Below, one piece after another: positions 8,199-18,060 of a stretch of 64,000 bases of DNA. Under the pieces are notes generated by a model. That model searched no databases and had not been told where the DNA came from. It saw only the letters and a list, made by a program, of their open reading frames with translations. Both the position numbers and the translations under genes were made by a program. The first letter of the stretch is position 1; each line of letters begins with the position of its first letter. The stretch comes from JAJRXR01 sp041402005 (lineage in GTDB: Bacteria; Planctomycetota; Phycisphaerae; Phycisphaerales; UBA1924): NCBI GenBank assembly GCA_041402005.1, contig JAWKTB010000003.1, positions 124,001-188,000 on the forward strand. Reading direction: 5' to 3'.

Positions 8199-10709
8199 TC
8201 AGAATGGGAGATCGATCGAGAAGGTAAAGAGGCGATTTTCGTCGCGATCGCCCTTGAGGACGGGGAAGCCGAAGTCGAAGGCGAGGGGGGCAGGGGAGAG
8301 CTGGGGGACGTAGAAGCGGAGGCCGGCGCCGACGGTCACGCGGTAGTCGTCGAAGCCCGGGTCGAAGGTGACGGTGCCCGAGTCGACGAAGAAGACGACG
8401 GAGAAGACCTCCTCGAAGATGGGCTGTGTGACCTGGGCGCCGGCGAAGAAGAGCCACGTGCCGCCGACGGGGTCGTTGGAGGGCATGAGCGTGTCGTTGC
8501 GGATGCCCTTGGGGGAGACGGTGCGGAACTCGAGGCCGCGCATCGACTGGCCGCCGAGGTAGAAGCGCTCGTAGGTGGGCACGTCGCCGCGGCCCTGGGG
8601 GATGTACCCGACGCGTCCCCTGAGTTCGAGGACGGTGGATCGGTTGAGGTAGTCCTCGCGGATGGCGAGGTAGACCGAGTGCGAGGCGTCGAAGCGGGTG
8701 AAGAAGTAGTCGCCACCCGCGGCGCCGACCTGCTCGACGCCGATGGAGGTGACCGAGCCCTTGGTGGGACGGAAGCGGTCGTCGAGGGTGTTGCGCGAGA
8801 GCGTGAAGCCGACGCCGGTGATGACGTCTGGGCCCATGGCGGCGAAGACGTCGGTGGTGCGGCTGGGGGCGATGTTGGAGAGCTCGACCTGCTCGACGCG
8901 GAGGCCGATGGAGCCGGTCCATCGCGTGCCGAACTTGCGACCGACGCCGAAGCGGGCGGCGAGGCGGCGTTCGTCGAACTCGTCGTAGTCGCGGTCGCGG
9001 TAGGAGAGCTGGACGGTGCCCGAGTAGTCGGAGTCGAAGAGGTAGGGCTCGGTGAGCGAGACCGAGTAGGTCTGCACCTGGTTGCCGGGGAGGAGCTCGA
9101 TCTTGAAGGTCTGGCCCGCGCCCCGGAAGGCGCGTCCGGTGAAGAGTTCGCCCCAGGAGTCGGGTGTGTCGGCGATGTCGAAGTTGCGCTGGGTGAGCGA
9201 GATGGTGCCGATGACGCCGGCGTCGGAGTTGATGGCGGCGCCGATGTTGAAGGAGCCGGTGTTGGTCTCGGCGACCTCGACGAGGACGTCGCGGTACTCG
9301 GGTTCGGCGGGGTCGGGGGGCTGGAGCGTGATCTTGACGCTCTGGGGGTCGAAGAGGCGCGACTCGCGGACCTGCTTCTCGGAGCGGCGCACCGCGGTCA
9401 TGTCCAGCGGGCGCTCCGGGCGGATGTCGAGCAGCTTGCGGACGACCTTTTGCTTGGTCAGCTCGTTGCCGGTGACAAGGACCTCGCCCGTGAGGAAGCG
9501 GTCGCCCTGGGAGACGAGGATGACGAGGTCGACGAGCGGCTGCTGCGGGTCGCGCTTCTCGACGTTGCCGACGCTGACGTCGGGATAGCCGAGCTTGTTG
9601 TACGCGTCGCGGACGGCGTTGAGCGATTCCTGGAGGGCGCGGACGCCGTAGACGTCGCCCGGCTTGAGGGGGATGAGCCCGGCGATCTGCTCCTGGCTGT
9701 AAACGGGGGTCTGCCCGTCCTCGACCTTGAACTCGACGGAGCGCAGGGTGTAGAGGGGGCCCTCCTCGATGAGATAGGTGACGATGGCTTCCTTGCCGTT
9801 GGGCGAGGGCTGGACGAGCGTGTCGGCGCGGACATCGAGGTAGCCGTTGTTGCGGTAGAACTGGATGAGGGCGGCGATGTCGGCGTCGAGGACGTCGTCG
9901 TCGAGCTGGCCCTTGCGCAGGAGGCCCGAGGTCTTGGTGTCGATCTCTCGGCGGAGTTGCTTGTCGGAGAAGGCGGTGGAGCCTTCGAAGCGGATGGCCG
10001 TGACTTTGAGGCGCTGGCCCTCGCGGATGCGGAAGAGGACGACGCCCGAGCGCTCGAGCTCGTCCTCGTCGACGCTGACTTGGGCGAAGTAGTACCCCTT
10101 CTCGCGGTAGAGGTCCTCGATGCGCCTGGCGGCGCGGTCGACCTGGAAACGGTCGATGGGGGCGCCGACGAGCAGGTCGACCTGTTCGCCGATCTGCTGG
10201 TCGCTCAATCGCCGGTTGCCGGAGATCTGGACGTCGACGATGACGGGGCGTTCGACGAGGCTGAAGGTGACGTCGACCGCGCCGTCGGCGAGGAGTTGGA
10301 CGAAGACCTCGACGCGGGCGAAGAGGGCGAGGCGGTTGAGTCGTCGGACGTCGTCGTTGACGGTGTCGAGTCGGAAGGGGGCGCCGGGGTAGGCGCGGAT
10401 GTTGTTGAGGGCCTTCTGGCGGGTGGGACCGGTGATGGGTTCGGAGGCGCCGTCGTCGGTGGGCTTGACGAGCAGCACGTCGTGGATGACGCGTCCCTCG
10501 TAGACGCTCAGGTCGTCTTGGGGCTGGGCAGCGGGCTCGGGCGCCGGCTGAGCGTTCTGGGCGTGCGCACGTGGCAGTGGCGCCCAGAGCATGGCCAGGC
10601 AGAGGGCGCCGAGTGTCACGGCGCCTGCCCTGCGGGCGCGCGGTCCGTGCGAGCCGGCGGGGCCGACGTTCGAGCGTGAGCGTCCGTTCACGTGGACAGG
10701 ACGATACAT
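8199..10709 (-). CDS. bamA: Outer membrane protein assembly factor BamA
   Basis: BamA inserts beta-barrel proteins into the outer membrane. The 836-residue product has a signal peptide (GAVTLGALCLAMLWAPLPRAHAQ, cleaved near residue 50) and several POTRA domains (for example VIVDVQISGNRRLSDQQI, LKVTAIRFEGSTAFSDKQL). A C-terminal Omp85 barrel follows, with FYLGGQSMRGLEF, PVGGTWLFFAGAQV and a terminal aromatic (IDLPF). Length fits BamA (about 800). The ATG at 10709 has no strong Shine-Dalgarno, so the exact start is less sure. First gene of the envelope operon. Confidence 0.94.
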   Translation of the reverse strand: MYRPVHVNGRSRSNVGPAGSHGPRARRAGAVTLGALCLAMLWAPLPRAHAQNAQPAPEPAAQPQDDLSVYEGRVIHDVLLVKPTDDGASEPITGPTRQKALNNIRAYPGAPFRLDTVNDDVRRLNRLALFARVEVFVQLLADGAVDVTFSLVERPVIVDVQISGNRRLSDQQIGEQVDLLVGAPIDRFQVDRAARRIEDLYREKGYYFAQVSVDEDELERSGVVLFRIREGQRLKVTAIRFEGSTAFSDKQLRREIDTKTSGLLRKGQLDDDVLDADIAALIQFYRNNGYLDVRADTLVQPSPNGKEAIVTYLIEEGPLYTLRSVEFKVEDGQTPVYSQEQIAGLIPLKPGDVYGVRALQESLNAVRDAYNKLGYPDVSVGNVEKRDPQQPLVDLVILVSQGDRFLTGEVLVTGNELTKQKVVRKLLDIRPERPLDMTAVRRSEKQVRESRLFDPQSVKITLQPPDPAEPEYRDVLVEVAETNTGSFNIGAAINSDAGVIGTISLTQRNFDIADTPDSWGELFTGRAFRGAGQTFKIELLPGNQVQTYSVSLTEPYLFDSDYSGTVQLSYRDRDYDEFDERRLAARFGVGRKFGTRWTGSIGLRVEQVELSNIAPSRTTDVFAAMGPDVITGVGFTLSRNTLDDRFRPTKGSVTSIGVEQVGAAGGDYFFTRFDASHSVYLAIREDYLNRSTVLELRGRVGYIPQGRGDVPTYERFYLGGQSMRGLEFRTVSPKGIRNDTLMPSNDPVGGTWLFFAGAQVTQPIFEEVFSVVFFVDSGTVTFDPGFDDYRVTVGAGLRFYVPQLSPAPLAFDFGFPVLKGDRDENRLFTFSIDLPF

Positions 10710-10978
10710 CGGGGCGTTCGCGGGCACAAATCGGGCGGGGGGTCGCCGAGACAGCGCCCCGGCACATTCGGTCTGCGATCCGTCCGACGAAGGGTCGTCC
10801 GTGGTCAGACACCCCGACAGGGGGCGGGTAGGGTATGCTTCCCCCTGTCGCCCCTCCGGGGGCGGCGCGAACGGACGCCAAGGAGCGGCGTCCGGCGTGC
10901 GGTCCGCCCAGGCGGATCCGCCGAACGAAGGCACGGATCGCCGACCCCGAAGGTCGGCCTGGACCCGAGGGGACGAGC

Positions 10979-11335
10979 GTGGCTCGACGCGCCATCGGAA
11001 TGCTGCGAAGGTTGGCCCTGGCCGGCGCCTCGCTGGCGACGCTGTGGGTCGGGATGACGTTGGTCTGGGCGCTCGTCCGCCCGGGGGTCGTCGAGCAGGT
11101 GGGGACGATGTCGCTCGTGGGCGTTGTCGGGCTGCTGCTGGCGCCCGTGCTGACCTTGGCGGCGGTGCGCCTGGACGCGCGCGTGGCGCGCCGGGAGTTC
11201 GCGGCGGAACGGTCGGCGATCGAGCACGATCGGGAGGCTCGCGTGGTCGCGCACGTGGCGGCGCGGGGCCGGCTCGCACCACAGCGCCGTCGGGCGCGGG
11301 CGCTCGTCCGCGTCGGCTCGTCTACTGCAGGTTGA
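10979..11335 (+). CDS. Small two-helix membrane protein
   Basis: A 118-residue product with two membrane segments (LALAGASLATLWVGMTLVWALV and a second around GVVGLLLAPVLTLAAV) and a basic, helical C-terminus. The GTG at 10979 is preferred because GAGGGG lies 5-10 bases upstream. The first in-frame ATG at 11000 is an alternative. It is divergent from bamA, and its last 14 bases overlap the end of dnaN on the other strand. No family recognised. It could be a short hypothetical protein. Confidence 0.6.
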   Translation: MARRAIGMLRRLALAGASLATLWVGMTLVWALVRPGVVEQVGTMSLVGVVGLLLAPVLTLAAVRLDARVARREFAAERSAIEHDREARVVAHVAARGRLAPQRRRARALVRVGSSTAG

Positions 11336-12479
11336 CGGGCATCACGACGTAGACGAAGTCGGCGCCCGAGCGGAGCAGGCCCGGCTTGTTCGAGGCCTTG
11401 AGCTCGATCATGACCTCGGGGTCGTTGATGACCTTGAGCGCGTCGTTGATGAAGCCCGGGTTGAAGCCGATCTCGATGTCCTCGCCCTCGTAGCTCTTGA
11501 GGTCCACGCCGACGTGGGCCTCGCCCATCTCGGGGGAGCGGCTGGAGAGCTCGAGCTTCTTGTCGGCGGCGGTGAAGGCCATGCGCACACCACGCGATTC
11601 TTCGTTGGTGAGCAGCGCCGCACGCCGGACCGCGGAGAAGAGGACGTCGCGGTCGAAACCGACGCGGATGTCCTGGTCCTTGGGGATCACGTCCTCGTAG
11701 GGCGGGAAGGCGCCCTCGACGAGGTTGGAGGCCAGGACGGCCCGGGCGTCGGCGGGGTCGTCGCCCAGGGCGAAGACGATCTGGTTGTCGGTGACCGCCA
11801 TGTGCACGGGCTCGCCCGCGTCGTCGATGAGCTTGAGCAGGACGCCCAGGGCCTTGGCCGGCACGATGCAGGCGAAGCTCGCGTCGCCCCCGGCGTTTCC
11901 CGACGAGCGGGAGAGGGCGAGGCGTCGCCCGTCGGTGGCGACGAGTTCGAGTTTCTTGGCGTCCTTCTTGAAGAGGACGCCGTTGATCGCGTAGCGCGAG
12001 TTCTCACGCGCGGCGGCGAAGAGGGTCCTCGAGATCAAGAGGGCGAGTTCGCCCGCGGGGAGCTGGACCGTGCCCCTCGACCCCCCGGAGATGATCTTGG
12101 CGAAGTCAGGGATCGGCGGGAAGTCGGACGGGGGGTAGCTGTGGAGCTTGAACTGGGCGTCGGCGCCCTTGACGGTGGTCAGGTCGTCGTCGGACTCGAT
12201 GGTGAGGGTCGGGTCGTCCTCTTCCGCCGAGACGATCTGAGAAAGCTTCTGAGCGGGGACGAGGGACTCGCCGGCGCCGTCGACGTTGACCGAGCCCAGG
12301 CGGACGGTAAGGGAGATCTCGGCGTCGGTGGCGGAGAGGGCGAGCTCGCCGGCGGCGCCCTGCTTGGTGGCGGCGAGCTTGACGCAGGTGAGCTGGGGCT
12401 TTGGCGTCCTGGAGGCGGCGACGCCCGAGACCAGGCTGATCGCCTCGAGCAGCGGGGCTCTCTCGCAGATGACCTTCAT
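11322..12479 (-). CDS. dnaN: DNA polymerase III beta subunit (sliding clamp)
   Basis: DnaN is the ring-shaped processivity clamp of the replicase. The 385-residue product begins MKVICERAPLLEAISLVSG and has the three clamp repeats. Recognisable pieces are LYISRTLFAA-like LLISRTLFAAARENSRYAINGVLF, ATDGRRLALSR and the C-terminal FVYVVMPV. Length is typical (about 370). The ATG at 12479 has GGGAGG upstream. A TTG two codons earlier is less likely. It lies apart from dnaA, next to envelope genes, and is divergent from transketolase. Confidence 0.95.
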   Translation of the reverse strand: MKVICERAPLLEAISLVSGVAASRTPKPQLTCVKLAATKQGAAGELALSATDAEISLTVRLGSVNVDGAGESLVPAQKLSQIVSAEEDDPTLTIESDDDLTTVKGADAQFKLHSYPPSDFPPIPDFAKIISGGSRGTVQLPAGELALLISRTLFAAARENSRYAINGVLFKKDAKKLELVATDGRRLALSRSSGNAGGDASFACIVPAKALGVLLKLIDDAGEPVHMAVTDNQIVFALGDDPADARAVLASNLVEGAFPPYEDVIPKDQDIRVGFDRDVLFSAVRRAALLTNEESRGVRMAFTAADKKLELSSRSPEMGEAHVGVDLKSYEGEDIEIGFNPGFINDALKVINDPEVMIELKASNKPGLLRSGADFVYVVMPVNLQ

Positions 12480-12771
12480 ACGCTCCAACCTCCCCGAAAA
12501 CTATATCTAGAGGGCGAAGTGTACCCCCTCCCCGGGGTGTAGCGGGTGGGGCCAAGATCGTGGACGGCGTGTGCAAACCGCGGGCCGAAGCGGCTCGGGG
12601 GGTGGCGGCGGGCATGGGAATCGGCCAGACTGGGCGCTGGCTCGCCCCAACCGGGTCTATCGTGAGGGGCAATGCAATCAACCAGTCGCCGGCGAACCGC
12701 GTCCCGCGGCGTCCCTCGTGGGCGGGGGGCCAGGAACGCGGGGGCGGTGGCTGTCAGAAAGGAAGGGCGGC

Positions 12772-14742
12772 ATGTCATTCGAGGCGGCGGTTCACGCCCA
12801 GGCGATCGAGATCGACCGACACTGTCTCGAGATGTGCGCCCGCGCCGGCTCGGGGCACCCGACCAGCGCGATGAGCATCTCGCACATCGTCACCGTCCTC
12901 ATGTTCTCCACGATGCGCTGGAGCCCGGACTACCCGGACTACCCCACGAGCGACCGTCTGGTTCTCTCCGAGGGACACGCGGTCCCGGCGGTGTACGCGG
13001 CCGCCGCCCGCCTGGGCGTCGTCGTCGGCAAGGACGAGGCCTCGCGTCGCAAGCTCACGGTCGATGACCTGTCCACCCTGCGCGAGTGGAACAGCGTGCT
13101 CGACGGGCACCCGAACCCGATGGAGGGCTTTCCCTTCTTTGACGCCGCGACGGGCTCGCTGGGCCAGGGTCTCAGTGTCGCCGCCGGCGTTGCGAAGGCC
13201 GCCAAGCTCGACGGGATCGACAAGCGGGTCTACTGCATCTGCGGCGACGGGGAGTCGCGCGAGGGGCAGATCGGCGAGGCCCTCGACTTCATCGTCGATC
13301 ACGACCTCGACAACGTCCTCCCGATCTTCAACTGCAACGAGTACGGGCAGGCCGACCGCGTCAGCTCGCAGCAGTCGAGCGAGACGCTCGCCCGCAAGCT
13401 CGAGGCGTACGGGTTCGAGGTGGACGTGATCGACGGGCACAGCCCGGCGGAGATCCGGGCCGCCATCGACAAGTTCATCGCGAGGCACGGCGAGGGGGCC
13501 GGCACGCCCTCGGCGGTCGTGGCGCGGACGGTCAAGGGCTGGGGGGCGCCGGCGATTCAGGGCAACGGGTGGCACGGCAAGCCACCGACGGGCGACGTGC
13601 TCGAGCGGGCCTTGGCGGAGCTCGACGATCGCCGGATCGAGCTGACGAGCTCACTGGCGAGCACGGACCAGTTCACGATCGAGCCGCCGAGCGAGGCGGC
13701 GGAACCCTCCGCCCCCGAGGGCGAGATCCCGACACTCTCCGAGGTGATGCGCCGCATGGACATGGAGAGCGTGCTGCACTCGGGTCGCTTGGCGACGCGC
13801 AAGGCGTACGGCCTGGCGCTGCGGGCGATGGGGGGACTCTCGAAGGACGTGGTCGTCCTGGACGCGGACGTGAAGAACTCGACGTTCAGCGAGACGTTCG
13901 AGAAGGATCCGGCGCTCGCCGAGCGGTTCGTCGAGTGCAAGATCGGCGAGCAGAACATGATCTCGGTCGGGGCGGGGCTGAGCGCGGGGGGCAAGATCCC
14001 CTTCTGCGCGACGTTCGCCAAGTTCGTCACGCGGGCGTACGACCAGATCGAGATGGCGATCTACTCGGGCGCCAACCTGAAGATCGTGGGCTCGCACGCG
14101 GGGATCACCCTGGCGGCGGACGGGCCCAGCCAGATGGCGATGCCCGACATCGCCTGGTTCCGCTCGCTCTCGACGATGAAGGACCACCGGGGGAACCCCG
14201 GGGTGTACATCCTGCAGCCGGCGGACGCGTTCGCGGCGTACGCGCTGACGGGCGTGATGGCCGAGTACGAGGGCGTGTGCTACATGCGGACGCTCCGGGC
14301 GGACACGGAGTTCATCTACTCGGACGACCAAGTGTTCAACCTGGGCGGGTTCGAGACACTGAGCGAGGGGCGTGACATCGTGCTGTGTGCCGCGGGGTAC
14401 ATGGTGCACGAGGCGAACAAGGCGCTGGAGCTGCTCGACAAGGCGGGGATCAGCGCGACGCTGCTCGACATGTACTCGATCCCGTTCGACGAGGAGAAGC
14501 TCCTGGACATCATCGGGGCGAACGGGGGGTACGTGATCTCGCTCGAAGACAACTACGGCGGGGCGCTGGGGTCGGCGATCGCCGACGCGCTGACCCGCTC
14601 GGGCGACGGGTTCACCCTCGAGCAGATGCACGTCACGCGGATCCCCAAGAGCGCCAAGACGCCCGAGGAGATGCTCAAGATGTGCGGCCTGACGGCGGAG
14701 GACATCGTCGCGAAGACGATGCAGCTGCTGCAGGTGGCGTGA
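12772..14742 (+). CDS. tkt: Transketolase
   Basis: Transketolase moves two-carbon units between sugar phosphates in the pentose phosphate/Calvin-type pathways, using thiamine diphosphate. The 656-residue product has the N-terminal RAGSGHPTSAMSISHI, the cofactor motif CGDGESREGQIGEALDF with the following NCN, and the pyrimidine-binding half with VECKIGEQNMISVGAGLS and GSHAGITLAADGPSQM. The C-terminal domain is present. Length matches full transketolases. AAGGAAGGG precedes the ATG at 12772. The frame is open further upstream, but that part shows no homology. Confidence 0.94.
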   Translation: MSFEAAVHAQAIEIDRHCLEMCARAGSGHPTSAMSISHIVTVLMFSTMRWSPDYPDYPTSDRLVLSEGHAVPAVYAAAARLGVVVGKDEASRRKLTVDDLSTLREWNSVLDGHPNPMEGFPFFDAATGSLGQGLSVAAGVAKAAKLDGIDKRVYCICGDGESREGQIGEALDFIVDHDLDNVLPIFNCNEYGQADRVSSQQSSETLARKLEAYGFEVDVIDGHSPAEIRAAIDKFIARHGEGAGTPSAVVARTVKGWGAPAIQGNGWHGKPPTGDVLERALAELDDRRIELTSSLASTDQFTIEPPSEAAEPSAPEGEIPTLSEVMRRMDMESVLHSGRLATRKAYGLALRAMGGLSKDVVVLDADVKNSTFSETFEKDPALAERFVECKIGEQNMISVGAGLSAGGKIPFCATFAKFVTRAYDQIEMAIYSGANLKIVGSHAGITLAADGPSQMAMPDIAWFRSLSTMKDHRGNPGVYILQPADAFAAYALTGVMAEYEGVCYMRTLRADTEFIYSDDQVFNLGGFETLSEGRDIVLCAAGYMVHEANKALELLDKAGISATLLDMYSIPFDEEKLLDIIGANGGYVISLEDNYGGALGSAIADALTRSGDGFTLEQMHVTRIPKSAKTPEEMLKMCGLTAEDIVAKTMQLLQVA

Positions 14743-14777
14743 GCGCCCGCGGCGAGCAGATGCGGGTCGAAATCGAA

Positions 14778-14810
14778 GGGGCCCCGCCATCCGGGCGGGG
14801 CCCTTTGCTT
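14778..14810 (+). terminator. Terminator after tkt
   Basis: GGGCCCCGCC and its complement GGCGGGGCCC form a stem around a short ATCC-type loop, followed by TTTGCTT. It lies 36 bases after the tkt stop codon. Confidence 0.8.
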
Positions 14811-15003
14811 GAAGTCACGGAGTGGCATCCAGACGGCGCCTGCTTGCGCCGGTCGGGCGGTCTCTACCAGACGTCAGCGTGGCGGGGGGATCGGCGCGTA
14901 AATCTGAACTGTGTGGCGGGCTGATGAGGTAAGTCTGCGGACCCAGGCCGGGGCCACGACCCGGTCGTCTTTCGCGTGGATTATCTGAGACAAGGGGAGG
15001 GCT

Positions 15004-15041
15004 CCAAAAATGAAAGCGGCCCGCGCCTCGGCGCGGGCCGC
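15004..15041 (-). terminator. Terminator of the first island gene
   Basis: An 11-bp perfect stem (15016-15026 with 15031-15041) read on the minus strand is followed by TTTCATTTTTG. It ends transcription of the gene at 15074-16471 about 35 bases after its stop. Confidence 0.85.
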
Positions 15042-15073
15042 TTCGAGACCAGATCAGGCGTAGGTCGCGGCTC

Positions 15074-16471
15074 TTACGGGCAGCCGGCGCCGAAGATCAC
15101 CAGGAACTCGGTGACGTCGGAGAAGTCCCACTGCCCGAAGGGGGCGGCGAGGTCGGCCTCGGGGGCCATGTTGGAGAAGGCGACGAGGAAGGTGGTGACG
15201 TCGGTGAAGTCGAGCTGACCGAAGGGCTCGCCCAGGTCGGCGCCGTTGCATCCAGCCTCGGCGGCGGAGGGCACCGGGAGGGTGACGTCGAAGGAGGGGT
15301 CGCCACCGGGGCGGAAGAGGCCGATGGTCACCGTGCCGTCCTCGGGCGGGGTGTCCGCGACGAAGGAGTAGGTGTACATGGTGGCCCAGCGGACGGCGTT
15401 GGCGGACTGGTCGTTGGCGGCGCTCCAGGCCTGGGTAGCCCAGGTGATGGAGTTGGCGCCCTCGGAGGAGGTCCAGGCGACGTTGTCAACAGGCTCGCCC
15501 GAGTGGTACTTGGGGGCGTGGAAGTAGAGGTTGGAGAGGTTGGCGCCGCCGGTCGGGATGGAGATGGAGCCGGCGGAGCGGTGGGAGTTCTGGTTGTGGA
15601 GGTTGTAGTCGTAGCGCCAGGTGCCGTTGCCGAGGTCGGTGACCTTGGCGGCGACGTCGAACTTGCCGTCGCCGGGGAGGATCACGGTTTCGATGACGAC
15701 GGAGTTGTCGACCATGTTGGGGCCGTTGCCGTGGTCGAGCCAGGCGAAGATGGCCGGGCGCTCGCGGAAGGTGGAGCCGACGTTGGACATGGCGAAGGTG
15801 GAGAGGAGGACGGAGCGGCGGTAGGAGGCGTTGTTGAACTGGTTGCCGGCGAGGGCGTCGTCACGGGTGGCGTACTGGCCTTCCATGAAGTACTGGTCGC
15901 CGAGGGTGCCGCCGGTGTCGAGGTCGGCGACGGGGACCTGGATGCGCTTGAAGGGGGCGTTGCCGGTGGCGCCGCCGGGGCTGGAATAGGGCCAGGGGAA
16001 GACGCCGTTGGAGGCGTTGACCTCGAAGCGGGGGCCGAGGCCCGACTGGCCGCCGTTGAGGGAGGCGTCATAGGTGTCTGAGCACATGACGCCGAGGTGC
16101 TGGAAGTCGCCGTTACCCTGGCACTGCCCGCAGGTGTTGTCCTGGAGGGAGGCGAAGGAGTGCTTGAGCCAGGAGAGGCCGAGCTGCTCGAGGCGCCCGT
16201 CGCGGAGACGGTAGAGGTTCTGGGCGATGACGGGGTGGTTGACGGAGTTGTCGACCCAGTTGGCGACCTGGGTGCCGATGTTGCAGGCGTCGGTGCCGAC
16301 GGCGTAGCCGGCCATGAGGGTGCCGCCGACGTTGGCCTGGCCGTAGTAGTTGATATTGGTGAGGCCGCCGACGATGACGTCCGGGCCGGGGTTGCCGCCG
16401 CCGGCGAGGGCGGTGGAGGCACAAGCGGTCAGGATGGTGGCGACAGTGACAGTGGCTTTCTTCGTTTTCAT
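15074..16471 (-). CDS. Secreted GC-type dockerin protein, unknown N-terminal family (paralogue of 23850)
   Basis: The 465-residue product has a signal peptide (TVTVATILTACASTALA) and a domain of about 370 residues shared with the protein at 23850-25184. Common motifs include YGQ..NVGG, QNLYRLRDGRLEQLGLSWLKH, CGQC..NGDFQHLGV, YHSGEPVDN and QSANAVRW. That domain contains several Cys and His residues that might bind a metal, but its function is unknown. The C-terminal 60 residues are the GC-type dockerin (Cys before GADLGEP, end GAGCP). AAGAGA lies just upstream of the ATG at 16471. Confidence 0.85.
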   Translation of the reverse strand: MKTKKATVTVATILTACASTALAGGGNPGPDVIVGGLTNINYYGQANVGGTLMAGYAVGTDACNIGTQVANWVDNSVNHPVIAQNLYRLRDGRLEQLGLSWLKHSFASLQDNTCGQCQGNGDFQHLGVMCSDTYDASLNGGQSGLGPRFEVNASNGVFPWPYSSPGGATGNAPFKRIQVPVADLDTGGTLGDQYFMEGQYATRDDALAGNQFNNASYRRSVLLSTFAMSNVGSTFRERPAIFAWLDHGNGPNMVDNSVVIETVILPGDGKFDVAAKVTDLGNGTWRYDYNLHNQNSHRSAGSISIPTGGANLSNLYFHAPKYHSGEPVDNVAWTSSEGANSITWATQAWSAANDQSANAVRWATMYTYSFVADTPPEDGTVTIGLFRPGGDPSFDVTLPVPSAAEAGCNGADLGEPFGQLDFTDVTTFLVAFSNMAPEADLAAPFGQWDFSDVTEFLVIFGAGCP

Positions 16472-16680
16472 ATCTCTTTTCACCAGTTGGGTTGAGGGTC
16501 CCGCGATTCGCACATACCCGGCCGCCGCACCTGCGCGACGAAACCCCACGAACCGCACGGAGCCGAGTCCAGAAAACCAGTTACAACGCAGTCTACCCCG
16601 GCCCCCTCGCGGCTCCTACCCCGAGAGGGAGTGATTCTCCGGGTTTTTTTCCAAACAAGACTCAAACAGATACAGCAATA

Positions 16681-18060
16681 TCAGGGGCATCCGCCGCTGA
16701 AGATCACGAGAAACTGCGTGACGTCTGAGAAGTCCCACTGGCCCATTGGGGCGGCGAGGTCGGCCTCGGGCTCCATGTTGGCGAAGGCGACGAGGAAGGT
16801 GGTGACGTCGGTGAAATCGAGCTGGCCGAAGGGCTCGCCGAGGTCCGCGCCGTTGCACCCGAAGGTCTGACAGGTGTCGGGGATGCCGTCCATGTTCACG
16901 TCGGGGAATGAGGTGGGGACGAGCTTGGAGAGGGAGTTGGCGAAGAGGGCGAGGACGTAGATTTCGCCGTCATCGTCCTGCCCGAAGGCGGAGATGCCCG
17001 AGCCGATGTCGAAGATCTGGGTAACGGAGTTGTCGGAGGGGTCGAGGGCGTAGACCTGGCCGCCGCAGAAGTCGCCGAAGATGTACATGCCCTCGAGTTC
17101 GGGGATGGCGCACCCGTGGTAGACGTAGCCGCCGGTGATGGAGCATCGTCCGAGGGTGTGCGGGTAGGTGTGAACGGGGAAGGTCATGGTGCTCATGTCG
17201 GGGCAGCCGCTGGTGTTGAAGGCGTTGTTGCCCTCGTAGCAGCGCCAGCCGTAGTTCTCGCCGCCGACGTCGTTGGCGGGTTGGAAGTTGATTTCCTCGA
17301 TGTTGTTCTGACCGACGTCGGCGATCCAGAGGTCGTTGGTCGCGGTGTCGAAGCTGGAGCGCCAGGGGTTGCGCAGGCCGTAGGCCCAGATCTCTTCCAT
17401 GGCGCCGCCGACGCCGACGAAGGGGTTGTCGGCGGGGATGGCGTAGTCGCGGTTGGCGTCGGCGGGGAAGTCGTCACCATCGACGTCGACGCGGAGCATC
17501 TTGCCGAGGAGGACACCGAGGTTCTGGGCGCGGTTTCCGGGGTCGTTCGCGGAGCCGCCGTCACCGGTGGAGATGTAGAGGTAGCCGTCGGGCCCGAATC
17601 CGAGCCAGCCGCCGTTGTGGTTGGTGAAGGGCTGGTCGAGGGTGAAGATGATGTTGCCGGAGGTCGGGTTGGCGACGTTGGGCTGGGTGGGGAAGACGGT
17701 GTACTCGGCGACGACGGTGTCGCTCGAGTTGTTGATGTAATCGACGTAGAACTTGCCGTTGTTGACGTAGTTGGGGTGGAAGGCGAGGCCGAGCAAGCCG
17801 CGCTCATCCTGGCCAGAGACGTTGGGGATGAGCGAGTCGATGTCGAGGAAGGGGGAGGTGAGCAGGACGCCATTCTCGATGATGCGGATCTGGCCGTTGC
17901 GTTGGAGGACGAAGAGGCGCCCGGAGCCGTCGGGGGCGGTGGTCATGAAAGTGGGGGCGGAGACGGAGTTGGTGATGAGCTGGGTGGTGATCTGGGCGCC
18001 GGCTACGGAACAGAGCGCGGCGGAACAGATCGTGGCGGCGACGATGGTGGTACGAATCAC
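16681..18060 (-). CDS. PQQ-dependent sugar dehydrogenase-like beta-propeller with GC-type dockerin
   Basis: The 459-residue product belongs to the soluble glucose/sorbosone dehydrogenase family (six-bladed propeller that oxidises sugars with PQQ). Family pieces are DERGLLGLAFHPNY, HNGGWLGFGPDGYLYISTGDGG, EIWAYGLRNPWRSSFD, LWIADVGQNNIEEIN and GGYVYHG. A signal peptide (TTIVAATICSAALCSVAGA) exports it. A PDVNMDGIPDTC calcium-type loop joins to the C-terminal GC-type dockerin ending SGGCP. The GTG start at 18060 has AGGGAGA upstream. The real substrate is unknown; many family members lack sugar dehydrogenase activity. Confidence 0.9.
   Translation of the reverse strand: MIRTTIVAATICSAALCSVAGAQITTQLITNSVSAPTFMTTAPDGSGRLFVLQRNGQIRIIENGVLLTSPFLDIDSLIPNVSGQDERGLLGLAFHPNYVNNGKFYVDYINNSSDTVVAEYTVFPTQPNVANPTSGNIIFTLDQPFTNHNGGWLGFGPDGYLYISTGDGGSANDPGNRAQNLGVLLGKMLRVDVDGDDFPADANRDYAIPADNPFVGVGGAMEEIWAYGLRNPWRSSFDTATNDLWIADVGQNNIEEINFQPANDVGGENYGWRCYEGNNAFNTSGCPDMSTMTFPVHTYPHTLGRCSITGGYVYHGCAIPELEGMYIFGDFCGGQVYALDPSDNSVTQIFDIGSGISAFGQDDDGEIYVLALFANSLSKLVPTSFPDVNMDGIPDTCQTFGCNGADLGEPFGQLDFTDVTTFLVAFANMEPEADLAAPMGQWDFSDVTQFLVIFSGGCP

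Larger units (their letters stand above)
14743..15073. other. Intergenic region with two convergent terminators
   Basis: This stretch separates the plus-strand tkt from the first island gene on the minus strand. It holds the two hairpin terminators listed separately. Between them (14811-15003) I see no gene, RNA or repeat that I can support. Confidence 0.6.

Noticed and set aside
8136..10679. Long plus-strand open frame of 847 codons antisense to bamA
   Set aside because: It is rich in Asp, Glu, Gly and Val from reverse-complemented GC-rich codons, has no motifs, and covers a clear BamA gene.
12489..12771. Possible N-terminal extension of transketolase
   Set aside because: The frame is open, but the sequence has no transketolase homology and lies in the divergent promoter region with dnaN.
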